Shown here: piece after piece, positions 8,736 through 17,126 of the stretch
Numbering within the stretch: the stretch's first letter is position 1
How the letters are laid out: each line of letters starts with the position of its first letter
Assembly: GCF_900143095.1 (NCBI RefSeq)
Contig: NZ_FRDA01000005.1
Location: forward strand, 248,001 to 312,000
Length of the DNA: 64,000 bases
Origin: Pseudomonas asturiensis
GTDB taxonomy: Bacteria; Pseudomonadota; Gammaproteobacteria; Pseudomonadales; Pseudomonadaceae
Direction of reading: 5' to 3'
Notes under the pieces: model-generated
What the model was told of the DNA's origin: nothing
The model's database searches: none
The model's input: only the letters and a program-made list of their open reading frames with translations
Position numbers and translations under genes: made by a program

Positions 8736-8971
8736 GCAAGACATGTGCCATGCCTGATCCGGTTGCCCACGATGAGCGTGAACGTCTTGTCACGGCGAGC
8801 TTTTTAACGGAAAAGCTGACGTCTTGGTCAACCCTGTGTCGGTCACTGATATGCACGTAAATAGGGCGCTTTTGCGCGTTTAAGGTGCAGAAAATGCTCC
8901 GAAACGTAGCGCCTGTTGAGTGATGTCTTTTAGATAGCGCTGTTCAGCGCGAACATCATCGGGCACTATTC

Positions 8972-8990
8972 TTGTATACGATCTGTATGC
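8972..8990. promoter_or_regulatory. Candidate GntR operator, regulator side
   Basis: TTGTATACGATCTGTATGC matches the permease-side operator over its first 12 bases and keeps a degenerate second half. It ends 18 bases before the GntR start codon, so bound regulator would block its own promoter. The remaining 8663-9008 interval (346 bases) holds no convincing gene. Confidence 0.55.
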
Positions 8991-9008
8991 CGAGAACGAT
9001 GTGATGCC

Positions 9009-9728
9009 ATGACCCGACCTTCCAGCGCACCTCTGTTTATTGCACCCGCTGCCGATGAAAAAGGCCGTGATGAGCAGATCTATCAGCATGTTCTGGAAGC
9101 CATCGTCGAGCATCGACTTGCGCCCGGCACGCGTTTGCCGGAGGACGCGCTGGCCGAAGTGTTTGAGATCAGTCGCACGGGCATTCGCAAAGTGCTGCAG
9201 CGTCTGGCGCTGGAACGTCTGGTGACCTTGCGTCCCAAACGCGGTGCGGAAGTCGCCCAGCCCTCGGCCCAGGAGGCGCAGGATGTGCTCGGTGCCCGGC
9301 AACTGATCGAACCTGCCTTGATGGACGCCATCGCCTTGCGTGTCAGCGGCCAGCGTCTTGACGCACTGCGCACGCTCTGTGATCAGGAACACCAGGCCCA
9401 GCACGCGGGGCGTCACAGTGAGGCCATTCAACTGTCCGCACGTTTTCATGTTCAGTTGTGCGCGCTGGCAGGCAATCAGGTGCTGACCGAGCAGGTTGCT
9501 CACTTGACCACCCGTTCGTCATTGATCGTCGCGGTGTATGGCTCGCGGCGCAGTGTCGGCTGCGACTGCGGTGAGCATGCCGACCTGCTGACATTGCTGG
9601 AAGCCGGTCAGGGCGAAGAGGCACGGATGTGGATGGCCGAGCACCTGCGGCGTATCCGCGCGAGCCTGAACGTGGATGAACCCGTCAACGAGACCGTGGA
9701 TTTCCACAGTATTTTCAAACGGCGCTGA
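9009..9728 (+). CDS. GntR-family regulator, FadR/FCD subfamily
   Basis: The 239-residue protein has an N-terminal GntR winged helix (about residues 20-85: [41 protein letters not shown]) and an all-helical FCD effector domain with the usual metal-binding His residues ([29 protein letters not shown]). It ends 10 bases before the racemase start and probably shares its transcript. The repeated GTATACGATC motif in its own promoter and in the permease promoter makes it the likely regulator of both units, most simply as a ligand-released repressor. The inducer is probably allantoin, a hydantoin or a downstream product; this is inference. Confidence 0.88.
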   Translation: MTRPSSAPLFIAPAADEKGRDEQIYQHVLEAIVEHRLAPGTRLPEDALAEVFEISRTGIRKVLQRLALERLVTLRPKRGAEVAQPSAQEAQDVLGARQLIEPALMDAIALRVSGQRLDALRTLCDQEHQAQHAGRHSEAIQLSARFHVQLCALAGNQVLTEQVAHLTTRSSLIVAVYGSRRSVGCDCGEHADLLTLLEAGQGEEARMWMAEHLRRIRASLNVDEPVNETVDFHSIFKRR

Positions 9729-9738
9729 AGGAGGCCCG

Positions 9739-10470
9739 GTGCGTATCCAACTGATCAATCCCAACACCAGCGAAGCGATGACCCGCAAGATGGGCCTGGC
9801 AGCCGAAGCCATTGCACGGCCCGGCACGCAAATCCTCGCCTGCACGCCGGCCGATGGTCCGGTGTCCATCGAAGGGCATTTCGATGAAGCGATTGCGACC
9901 CTGGGCGTGCTGGAAGAAGTGCGCAAAGGTCGTGAGCAGCACGTCGATGCGCACATCATTGCCTGCTTTGGCGATCCAGGTTTGTTGGCCGCGCGTGAAG
10001 CCGCGAGCGCACCGGTGATCGGTATCGCCGAGGCTGCCTTTCATATGGCAAGCCTGATCTCCACCCGCTTTGCCGTTGTCACGACCCTGACCCGCACCCG
10101 GATCATCGCCGAGCATTTGCTGCAACGTTATGGGTTCAGCGGGTTGTGCACGTCGGTGCGTTGCATTGATCTGCCGGTATTGGCGCTGGAAGAAAGCGGC
10201 CCGGAACTGGTCGAACGCATGGCTGAACAGGCGCGCCAGGCGCGCGATGAAGAAGGCGCGGGTGCCATTGTGCTGGGCTGTGGTGGTATGGCTGACCTGG
10301 GCAGGCAACTGAGCGAAGCGGTAGGTCTGCCGGTCATCGATGGGGTGAGTGCCGCAGTGAAACTGGCCGAATCGCTGGTGGACCTGGGGCTGACCACCAG
10401 TAAATATGGCGATCTGGCCGACCCGATCAGCAAGCCGTTCAAGGGAAGGTTCGGGTATTTGAGCCGGTAA
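9739..10470 (+). CDS. Asp/Glu/hydantoin racemase family (allantoin racemase-like)
   Basis: The start is GTG at 9739, with AAGGAGG directly upstream and MRIQLINPNTSEAMT as the family-typical N-terminus; the protein is 243 residues. The two catalytic cysteines of hydantoin racemases are present in IIACFGDPGLLAARE and IVLGCGGMADL, as are VIGIAEAA and PVIDGVSAAVK. Such enzymes interconvert enantiomers of hydantoins or allantoin (HpxA, HyuE) by a two-base mechanism. It follows the GntR gene by 10 bases and faces an NCS1 permease. No hydantoinase or carbamoylase is in the window, so the rest of the pathway must be elsewhere. Confidence 0.87.
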   Translation: MRIQLINPNTSEAMTRKMGLAAEAIARPGTQILACTPADGPVSIEGHFDEAIATLGVLEEVRKGREQHVDAHIIACFGDPGLLAAREAASAPVIGIAEAAFHMASLISTRFAVVTTLTRTRIIAEHLLQRYGFSGLCTSVRCIDLPVLALEESGPELVERMAEQARQARDEEGAGAIVLGCGGMADLGRQLSEAVGLPVIDGVSAAVKLAESLVDLGLTTSKYGDLADPISKPFKGRFGYLSR

Positions 10471-10499
10471 TCAGGCGCTCTGTGGCACGTCCTGAGAGT

Positions 10500-10585
10500 G
10501 TGGGAGTCACTTACTCACGACGAAGCTGGAATGGTCTTCCAGAGGTTGGGCGTCTGCAAACCCGCTTTCGCGAGCCAGCTCCCAC
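10500..10585. repeat. Degenerate REPIN
   Basis: GTGGGAG at the left and CTTTCGCGAGCCAGCTCCCAC at the right are REP-type ends in opposite orientation around a variable loop. The left REP has decayed (TCACTTACTCACGACGAAG). Confidence 0.6.
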
Positions 10586-10616
10586 GACGCCCGGTGTTTG
10601 CCGCGCACATTCCTGC

Positions 10617-11522
10617 TCAGTTCCTGAACGCCGCCATGTCCTGCAGCAACATGCCCATCAGCCGACTGGCCCCCACGCTGAGCTGTCGGCCCAGTCGGCT
10701 GATCAGGTGCGTTTGCGGACTGCTGAACACTTCGTTCTGCAATGGCAGGGCGCGCAATTTTCCGCTCTTGATTTCCTCTTCCACGACAAAGGTCGGCAGC
10801 AGCGTGACACCGCCCTGCATGGCGAAGTGCTTGAGCATCGCGAAGGTGTTGCAGGTCAGGGTGGGTTCCAGCGTGACGCCTAACTGGTGCTCGGCCTCCA
10901 GAAGAATCTGCCGGATGCCGTATGAAACAGCGGGCAGTGCCAGGCGGTAGTCATCCAGGGTCTTGAGTTCGATGGGGCCTGCTTGCTGCGTCAGCGGATG
11001 ATCCGGGGCCGTCACTACGCAGACCGGCTGGCGCTGATGGGCATGAGAACGGATTTTCGGATCAGCGGCCGGGTTGAACACCAGACCGATATGCGCTTCG
11101 TCCTCTACCACCTGGCGGATCACCTCGTTGCTGCCGCAGACGTTCACGATCAATTCAATTCGTGGGTACAGCGCCGAGAACTTCGCCAGCGGCTGCGCCA
11201 GGCTTTCCAGAAAACCTTCCCCGGACACCAGCGTCACCGAGCCGCTGTGCAGGCCGCGCAGTGCCTGGATCGAGTCCAGCAGGACTTCCTGTTGCGTCAG
11301 CCGCTGTCGGTAGTAGGCCAGCACCTTGTCACCCGCTTCGGTGGGCTTGACCCCGCGCCGATGCCTTTCCAGCAAAGGCGACCCCAGTTCGTGTTCCAGT
11401 TGCGCAATCTGGCGGCTGACAGCAGACGGCGCGACGTTCAAAAAGTCCGCCGCAGCCCGCACGCTGCCCAGCCGCACCGCTTCGAAGAAATAAAGGATCC
11501 GACGATCCTGCACCAGACTCAT
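10617..11522 (-). CDS. LysR-family regulator of the adjacent unassigned catabolic operon
   Basis: From the ATG at 11522 the protein is 301 residues and begins MSLVQDRRILYFFEAVRLGSVRAAADFLNVAPSAVSRQ; AGGA is upstream. A longer frame from 11663 would run into the divergent promoter. The winged helix-turn-helix occupies residues 1-62 and the LysR substrate domain the remainder. It is divergent from the serine acetyltransferase-like gene, with 104 bases between the starts. That is the usual arrangement of a LysR regulator with its target, so it probably responds to the substrate of that operon. Confidence 0.87.
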   Translation of the reverse strand: MSLVQDRRILYFFEAVRLGSVRAAADFLNVAPSAVSRQIAQLEHELGSPLLERHRRGVKPTEAGDKVLAYYRQRLTQQEVLLDSIQALRGLHSGSVTLVSGEGFLESLAQPLAKFSALYPRIELIVNVCGSNEVIRQVVEDEAHIGLVFNPAADPKIRSHAHQRQPVCVVTAPDHPLTQQAGPIELKTLDDYRLALPAVSYGIRQILLEAEHQLGVTLEPTLTCNTFAMLKHFAMQGGVTLLPTFVVEEEIKSGKLRALPLQNEVFSSPQTHLISRLGRQLSVGASRLMGMLLQDMAAFRN

Positions 11523-11626
11523 GGCTGTCCTGTGTTGCGCTGAAGGCAACATAAATTCAATTTCTGGATTATTGCTGAGAGGGTAGAGCGCTGTCCATAC
11601 TCGGTCATCAGCACAAGGGAGGGCGT

Positions 11627-12391
11627 ATGAAGGCTCTTTGGCAGCGTCTGCGGGAGCAGGCAAAACAGCTGGGCGAACGCAACCCGGTCCTGGGTCGTTA
11701 CGGTCATGATCGATTGTTGACGCATGCGTCTTTCGAGTCGGCCCTCGCCGCCAATCTGGCCAATCAGTTGCAGGCCCAGGTGGCAGCGACAGACCTGGTC
11801 AGCTGGTTCAGTGCCATTCTTCAAGCGCACCCTGAGATTGCCGAATCGGCCGCGGCGGACATCAACCATCTGGTGATCGTCAACCCGGCCTGTCCTGATC
11901 ATCTCACTGCATTTCTGACCTTTCGCGGCATTCAGGCAGTGCAGGCGTACCGCATCGCCCATGCCCTGTGGAACGACGGCGACATCCAGAGCGCAGTCCT
12001 GCTGCAGAACTGGGCGGCCAACACCTGGGCCATCGACATTCACCCCGCCGCACGGCTGGGCAAACGGCTGTTCGTTGACCATGGCATTGGCCTGGTGATC
12101 GGCGAAACCGCTGTCGTCGAGGACGAAGTCAGCCTCTGGCATGGCGTCACCCTGGGCAGCACGCTCAGCGAGGCGGGGGACCGGCACCCGAAGATTCGCC
12201 GTGGCGCACTGATCTGCGCCGGCGCCACGGTGCTCGGCAACATCGACGTGGGCGAGCGCGCCATCGTCGCCGCAGGTGCTGTGGTGCTCAAACCTGTGGA
12301 AGCCGGGGTCGTGGTGGCCGGTACGCCGGCCAACGTCATCGGCCGCGCGCCAGATTCACTGGCGACCTTTACCAGCAAGTCTCAAGACTGA
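11627..12391 (+). CDS. Serine O-acetyltransferase-like hexapeptide acyltransferase
   Basis: This 254-residue protein has the CysE architecture: a helical N-terminal domain (about 1-125) with FRGIQAVQAYRIAHALW, then a left-handed beta helix with WAIDIHPAARLGKRLFVDHGIGLVIGETAVVEDE and LWHGVTLGST. The catalytic-type Asp and His residues of CysE (IDIHPAA, VDHGIG, WHGVTLG) are retained. CysE transfers acetyl from acetyl-CoA to serine for cysteine synthesis. This copy is the first gene of a catabolic-looking operon under a LysR regulator, so it may be a specialised paralogue that acts on a serine-like substrate or supplies O-acetylserine locally. AGGGAGG precedes the ATG. Confidence 0.85.
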   Translation: MKALWQRLREQAKQLGERNPVLGRYGHDRLLTHASFESALAANLANQLQAQVAATDLVSWFSAILQAHPEIAESAAADINHLVIVNPACPDHLTAFLTFRGIQAVQAYRIAHALWNDGDIQSAVLLQNWAANTWAIDIHPAARLGKRLFVDHGIGLVIGETAVVEDEVSLWHGVTLGSTLSEAGDRHPKIRRGALICAGATVLGNIDVGERAIVAAGAVVLKPVEAGVVVAGTPANVIGRAPDSLATFTSKSQD

Positions 12392-12409
12392 TTCAGGGAG
12401 AAACCGCAC

Positions 12410-13303
12410 ATGGCCGCCGTCGCTCAGTTTCCACAAGGCATTGATCACCCACTGGTCACCGTACGTGACCATGCTGCCACGCTTGAACTGTATCGACGCA
12501 TGGGCTTCGCGCCGTCGCCGGTCAGCTACCACCCTTGGGGCAGCGTGACCTCACTGATGATGTTCAAAAGCAATTTCATCGAGTTGATCGGCATTCACGA
12601 CGCCTCGCTGTTTGGCACCGGCTCGGTCAATGGCTTCTGCTTCGGGCGTCGGCTGGGCGAGTTTCTGGATCGCGGCGAAGAAGGTGTATCGCTGGTGGCG
12701 CTGCACAGCAAGGACGCCGATGCCGACCACGCACGGCTGGTGCAGGCCGGTTTGCCCAGTCAGGGACGAATCGACTTTCGCCGCGCCATGACCCTGCCGG
12801 ACGGACGTCCCGACGAGGCAGTGGTTTCGCTGGGCCTGTTCATCGACCCGGAACTGCCTGACGCTTCGAATTTCATCTGCCATCAGCACCGCCCTGAACT
12901 GATCTGGGTGCCGGGCTGGCAGCAGCATCCCAACGCGGTGGATGGCATTGTCAGCGTCACCTATCTGGCCGACCCCGCACAGCTTGAATCCCGCTGGCGA
13001 GCGCTGTACGGCGACGATGCGCTGCGTTGGCAGGACGGTGTGCTGCTCGTTGACACCCGGTGCGGCGTATTGCGTGCGATGGACACGGCGACGGCTGCAC
13101 TTCACTACCCCGACATGCCACTGCCAAGCGCCCGGCTCGAACGGCCACACGCCATCGCCATCGGCCTGCACACCACCAGCCTGGACACGCTACGCAGCAT
13201 TCTTGCCGAGAATCAGGTGCCGCATTTGCAGGTGCCCGGACGCGTCATGGTCGAGCCGCAGGCGGCGGGCAACGTCATTCTTGAATTCGTACAAAACCTC
13301 TAA
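12410..13303 (+). CDS. VOC-superfamily (glyoxalase-like) protein
   Basis: The 297-residue protein begins MAAVAQFPQGIDHPLVTVRDHAATLELYRRMGFAPSP, a typical first VOC module with His in DHPLV. It contains a second module around PGWQQHPNAVDGIVSVTYLADP and ends GNVILEFVQNL, where the Glu is in the usual metal-binding place. This two-module layout is the Glyoxalase_3 type. VOC proteins use a metal for dioxygenase, isomerase, epimerase or lyase chemistry, and the reaction here is not predictable. It starts 18 bases after the acetyltransferase with GGGAG at the right distance and ends a few bases before the dehydrogenase, so it is an operon member. Confidence 0.8.
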   Translation: MAAVAQFPQGIDHPLVTVRDHAATLELYRRMGFAPSPVSYHPWGSVTSLMMFKSNFIELIGIHDASLFGTGSVNGFCFGRRLGEFLDRGEEGVSLVALHSKDADADHARLVQAGLPSQGRIDFRRAMTLPDGRPDEAVVSLGLFIDPELPDASNFICHQHRPELIWVPGWQQHPNAVDGIVSVTYLADPAQLESRWRALYGDDALRWQDGVLLVDTRCGVLRAMDTATAALHYPDMPLPSARLERPHAIAIGLHTTSLDTLRSILAENQVPHLQVPGRVMVEPQAAGNVILEFVQNL

Positions 13304-13317
13304 TCGAGATGCAGAAC

Positions 13318-14208
13318 ATGACTTTGAAAACAGGTGTGATCGGACTGGGCAACATGGGCGGCGGCATGGCCGCGACGCTGGCGGGCAAAGGCTTTGATGT
13401 CAGTGGTTTTGACCTGTCGCAGGCCGCATTGGCAACAGCCGAGAGCAAAGGCGTCAAGCCGGTCGCTGACCGTAAACAGCTGATCCAGAGCGTGGATGTT
13501 CTGATCCTGTCGTTGCCCAAGGCTGAGCATGTCGAGGCGGTCTGTCTCGGCGAAGGCGGCATTCTCGACGTGGGCCACGAAGGGTTGATCGTGGTCGATA
13601 CCACCACCTCGACGCCGGAAATGAGCCGCAAGGTCGCTGCCGAACTGGCCAAGGCCGGGATCGCCTTCATCGACGCGCCGGTGTCCGGCGGGCCCAAAGG
13701 CGCGGCCACCGGCACCATGTCGATGGTGATCGGTGCCGAAGACGCCGATCTGGCGCGGGCCATGCCAGTGCTTGAGGGTATGAGCGGCACCCGTGTTCAT
13801 GTCGGTCAGTGTGGCGCGGGCAATGTGGCCAAGATCGCCAACAACATGCTTGCCGCCTGCCATTTGATCAGCACCGCCGAAGCGGTAGCGATGGCTGCCA
13901 GGGCGGGTGTCGACCCGGAAAAACTGCTGCAAGGCCTCAACGCCGGTTCTGGCCGTAGCGGCGCGACGCAGGTCATGTTTCCCACGTGGGTGCTGAACAA
14001 GGCTTACGACTCGGGTTTCACCATGGGCCTGATGCGCAAGGATGTCGGCCTTGCCAGTGCTCTGGCGGACAGCCTGGACATGGACCTGCCGTTGTCGCGT
14101 GTGGTTGCGCAATTGTGGCAAGCCAGCAGCGAAACCCTGGCAGACAACGAAGACTTCTGCGCCATCGTGCAACGCACTGATGCCAAACTTTACGGTCACG
14201 GAGAATAA
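13318..14208 (+). CDS. 3-hydroxyisobutyrate-type NAD(P)-dependent dehydrogenase
   Basis: The 296-residue protein has an N-terminal Rossmann motif GVIGLGNMGGGMA, the substrate motif FIDAPVSGGPKGAATGT, the conserved-lysine region GAGNVAKIANNMLAACH, and the C-terminal GLMRKDVGLASALADSL. These define the beta-hydroxyacid dehydrogenase family (3-hydroxyisobutyrate, tartronate semialdehyde, L-threonate and similar substrates). I chose the ATG at 13318 over 13309 because only the former has a purine-rich stretch at ribosome-binding distance. It is followed by an aldehyde dehydrogenase 3 bases later, so an alcohol-to-aldehyde-to-acid sequence is likely. Confidence 0.87.
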   Translation: MTLKTGVIGLGNMGGGMAATLAGKGFDVSGFDLSQAALATAESKGVKPVADRKQLIQSVDVLILSLPKAEHVEAVCLGEGGILDVGHEGLIVVDTTTSTPEMSRKVAAELAKAGIAFIDAPVSGGPKGAATGTMSMVIGAEDADLARAMPVLEGMSGTRVHVGQCGAGNVAKIANNMLAACHLISTAEAVAMAARAGVDPEKLLQGLNAGSGRSGATQVMFPTWVLNKAYDSGFTMGLMRKDVGLASALADSLDMDLPLSRVVAQLWQASSETLADNEDFCAIVQRTDAKLYGHGE

Positions 14209-14211
14209 GTG

Positions 14212-15729
14212 ATGAGCACTGCAAAAATACTCGAACTGATGCGTCCTTACTGGGGCGATCGCAGTGTCATCGCCAGCTACGTGGGCGGTGAGTTCATCGA
14301 AGGCCACGGCGCGCCGGTTGAAGTGCGCAATGCCCATGACGACAGCCTGTTGCTGAGCTTTCCCGATGCCGACGAGTCGCTGGTGGAGAAGGCCGACAGC
14401 GCTGCGAAAGCCGCACAGGTTCAATGGTGGGCGTTGACGGCGCAGGCGCGCGGTCGTGCCATGTACCAGGTCGGCAATCTGATCCGTGAAGCGCAGGAAA
14501 ACCTCGCCCAGATCGAATCCCTGACCGCCAACAAGCCGATCCGCGATGCGCGTGTTGAAGTGCTCAAGGTCGCCGAGATGTTCGAGTACTACGCCGGTTG
14601 GGCCGACAAACTGCACGGCGAGATCATTCCGGTGCCGACGACGCACCTGAACTACGTGACCTACGAGCCGCTGGGGACCGTGCTGCAGATCACTCCGTGG
14701 AACGCGCCGATTTTCACCTGCGGCTGGCAGATCGCTCCGGCGATTGCGGCGGGTAACGCGGTCATCCTCAAGCCTTCTGAACTGACGCCTTTAAGCTCGC
14801 TGGTGGTCGGCGTGCTGATCGAGCGCGCAGGTGTTCCCAAAGGGCTGGTCAACGTGATTGCCGGTTTCGGTCATTCGATTGGTCAGGCATTCATCGCCAA
14901 GGCCGACATTCGCAAAGTCGTGTTCGTCGGCTCGCCCGCAACCGGCCGTCACATTGCCGTCGCGGCGGCACAACGCTGCATTCCGGCGGTGCTGGAACTG
15001 GGCGGCAAGTCGGCCAACATCGTCTTCGAAGACGCCGATCTGGACGTCGCCTTGCGCGGCGCGCAGGCAGCGATTTTCTCCGGGGCAGGGCAGAGCTGCG
15101 TGTCCGGCTCGCGTCTGCTGGTGCAGGAATCGATTTTTGAAAAATTCACCCACGCATTGGCCACCGCTGCGACGCAATTCAAGGTCGGCGACCCAAGCGA
15201 TCCTGAAACCCAGATCGGCCCGATCAACAACGCCAAGCAGTACAGCCATGTGAAAACCATGGTCGAGCGCGCCTTGAAAGACGGCGCCAGGCTGGTGGGT
15301 GAGCATGCCGATCCGATCCCGGACAAACCGGGCTACTACATCAACCCGACCGTGCTGGCGGGCACCAACGATCTGTACTGCGCGCAGGAAGAAATCTTCG
15401 GCCCGGTGGTCGTGGCCATCCCGTTCAAGGACGAAGAAGACGCTATCCGCATTGCCAACGACAGCCGTTTCGGTCTGGCCGGTGGCGTCTGGACGCGTGA
15501 CGTGGGGCGTGCTCACCGCGTGGCCAAACAGGTGCGTGCCGGTACGTTTTGGGTCAACGGTTACAAGACCATTCACGTCAGCTCGCCATTTGGCGGCTAC
15601 GGTGAAAGCGGCTATGGTCGTTCTTCGGGCCTTGATGCGCTGCGCGAATACAGCGAAGTGAAAAGCGTCTGGGTCGAGACCGCCGCCAAACCCGCCGCCA
15701 GCTTTGGCTACGGCGCGAGCCTGGAGTGA
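14212..15729 (+). CDS. NAD(P)-dependent aldehyde dehydrogenase
   Basis: This protein has 505 residues from the ATG at 14212; a GTG directly before it is possible. It has the aldehyde dehydrogenase hallmarks: TPWNAPIFTCGWQIAPAIAAGN for cofactor binding, KPSELTPLSSL, FVGSPATGRHIA, the general-base Glu in AVLELGGKSANIVFEDAD, and the nucleophilic Cys in GAGQSCVSGSRLLV. The C-terminal HVSSPFGGYGESGYGRSSG is also canonical. It would oxidise the aldehyde from the preceding dehydrogenase to an acid. The substrate is unknown; closest in style are betaine-aldehyde and aminobutyraldehyde enzymes. It overlaps or abuts the amidohydrolase. Confidence 0.9.
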   Translation: MSTAKILELMRPYWGDRSVIASYVGGEFIEGHGAPVEVRNAHDDSLLLSFPDADESLVEKADSAAKAAQVQWWALTAQARGRAMYQVGNLIREAQENLAQIESLTANKPIRDARVEVLKVAEMFEYYAGWADKLHGEIIPVPTTHLNYVTYEPLGTVLQITPWNAPIFTCGWQIAPAIAAGNAVILKPSELTPLSSLVVGVLIERAGVPKGLVNVIAGFGHSIGQAFIAKADIRKVVFVGSPATGRHIAVAAAQRCIPAVLELGGKSANIVFEDADLDVALRGAQAAIFSGAGQSCVSGSRLLVQESIFEKFTHALATAATQFKVGDPSDPETQIGPINNAKQYSHVKTMVERALKDGARLVGEHADPIPDKPGYYINPTVLAGTNDLYCAQEEIFGPVVVAIPFKDEEDAIRIANDSRFGLAGGVWTRDVGRAHRVAKQVRAGTFWVNGYKTIHVSSPFGGYGESGYGRSSGLDALREYSEVKSVWVETAAKPAASFGYGASLE

Positions 15730-15734
15730 TCGAC

Positions 15735-16892
15735 ATGACTATTGCCAAAACATTGATCGAAGAGGCCACCGTCTGGCGCCGCATGATTCATGCGGCCCCG
15801 GAGCTGGGGTTTCAGGAACTGAAAACCTCCGACAAGGTGGCAGAACTGCTGACCGGCTTTGGCCTTGAGGTGCATCGTGGCCTGGGCGGAACCGGCGTGG
15901 TCGGCACCTTGCGCACCGGCGATGGCCCGACCATCGGCATCCGTGCCGACATGGACGCTCTGCCGATTCAGGAGCTGGGCGACAGCGTGCACAAGTCCGC
16001 GCACAAGGGCTGCATGCACGCCTGTGGGCATGACGGTCACACTGCAATCCTGCTCGCCACCGCGCGGCATCTGGCCGAGACACGGCGCTTTCGCGGGACC
16101 GTGCATTTCGTCTTCCAGCCTGCCGAAGAAAACCTCGGCGGCGCACAGCGCATGATCGAGGACGGGTTGTTCGAGCGCTTCCCGATGGACGCTATTTACG
16201 GTCTGCACAACTGGCCGGGCGTGCCTGCCGGGAAAGTGGTGGTCAATCCGGGGCCGATGATGGCGTCGCTGGACACCTTTGAAATCACCCTGACCGGCAA
16301 GGGCAGCCACGCCGCCATGCCCGACAAGGGCAACGATCCGATCGTGGCCGCCGCCGAACTGGTGCTGGGCTTGCAGACCATCGTCTCCCGGCGCCTTTCG
16401 CCGCTGGATTCCGCCGTGGTGAGCATCACCCAGTTCAACGCCGGCGAGGCCATCAACGTGCTGCCGGAAACGGCTGTGTTGCGGGGCACCGTTCGTTGTC
16501 TGCAAACCCCGGTGCGCGAGAAGGTCCAGCAATGGATCGGCGAGTTCGTCGAGCGCCTGCCGATGGCGTTCGGCGTGCGTGGAGAACTGGTTTACAACGT
16601 TGGCTATCCGGTCACCGAGAACCACGTCGAAGCCGCCGCAACGATTCGTCGTGCCGCTGTTGCGGCGGTCGGTGAAGCCAACGTGCAATGGGGTTGCAAC
16701 CCGTCCATGGCCTCCGAGGACTTCGCCTTTATGCTGCACGCCTGCCCGGGTGCCTACATCTGGATGGGCGTTGACGGAGAGAAGCCATCAGCCGCGCTGC
16801 ACAACCCGTATTACGACTTCAACGATCAGGTGATTGAGCCAGGTGTGAAGGTCTGGACGTCGTTGGTGGAGCAGTGTTTGCCTGTGGCGTGA
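15735..16892 (+). CDS. M20D amidohydrolase (hippurate/IAA-amino acid hydrolase-like)
   Basis: From the ATG at 15735 the protein has 385 residues; a GTG at 15726 overlapping the previous stop is an alternative, and GGAG favours the ATG. Metal ligands of the M20D family are visible: GIRADMDALPIQE, the Cys-His pair MHACGHDGHTAILL, the Glu pair FQPAEENLGGAQRMI, LHNWPGVPAG, and the late His in ALHNPYYDFND. The dimerisation lid contains GKGSHAAMPDKGNDPI. These enzymes cleave N-acyl, N-aroyl or indole-3-acetyl amino acid amides. As the last gene of the operon it may release an amine or amino acid from the imported conjugate, or complete the pathway. The acyl specificity is not evident. Confidence 0.88.
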   Translation: MTIAKTLIEEATVWRRMIHAAPELGFQELKTSDKVAELLTGFGLEVHRGLGGTGVVGTLRTGDGPTIGIRADMDALPIQELGDSVHKSAHKGCMHACGHDGHTAILLATARHLAETRRFRGTVHFVFQPAEENLGGAQRMIEDGLFERFPMDAIYGLHNWPGVPAGKVVVNPGPMMASLDTFEITLTGKGSHAAMPDKGNDPIVAAAELVLGLQTIVSRRLSPLDSAVVSITQFNAGEAINVLPETAVLRGTVRCLQTPVREKVQQWIGEFVERLPMAFGVRGELVYNVGYPVTENHVEAAATIRRAAVAAVGEANVQWGCNPSMASEDFAFMLHACPGAYIWMGVDGEKPSAALHNPYYDFNDQVIEPGVKVWTSLVEQCLPVA

Positions 16893-16908
16893 GTGATGCG
16901 CACCGCTG

Positions 16909-16942
16909 GAGACAGCGCCTGTCGATAACAGGGCGCTGTCTC
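16909..16942 (+). terminator. Stem-loop after the catabolic operon
   Basis: GAGACAGCGCC pairs with GGCGCTGTCTC (11 base pairs) 17 bases after the amidohydrolase stop. There is no strong T run, but the position at the operon end supports a terminator or 3' stabiliser. Confidence 0.6.
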
Positions 16943-16960
16943 TCGGCAATACGGGACTGG

Positions 16961-17100
16961 GTGGGAGCGGACCGGTTTCAGCCGGTGGGGCCGGTGGGTT
17001 CAGTCGAAGGGTTGCGTCTGAAAAGCAGTCTTCGTGGACAAGTCCACTTCTACCAGGTTGAAAACCAGCTCCCAGTGGGAGCGGACTTGTCCGCGAATAC
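16961..17100. repeat. REP elements between convergent genes
   Basis: Three REP copies of the GCGGAC class: a damaged one at 16961-16990, CTTCGTGGACAAGTCCAC near 17030-17050, and GTGGGAGCGGACTTGTCCGC near 17077-17096. They fill the gap between the amidohydrolase operon and sdaA. Confidence 0.75.
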
Positions 17101-17126
17101 CCTGTGATACCCGTCGAGTGCGCAGC

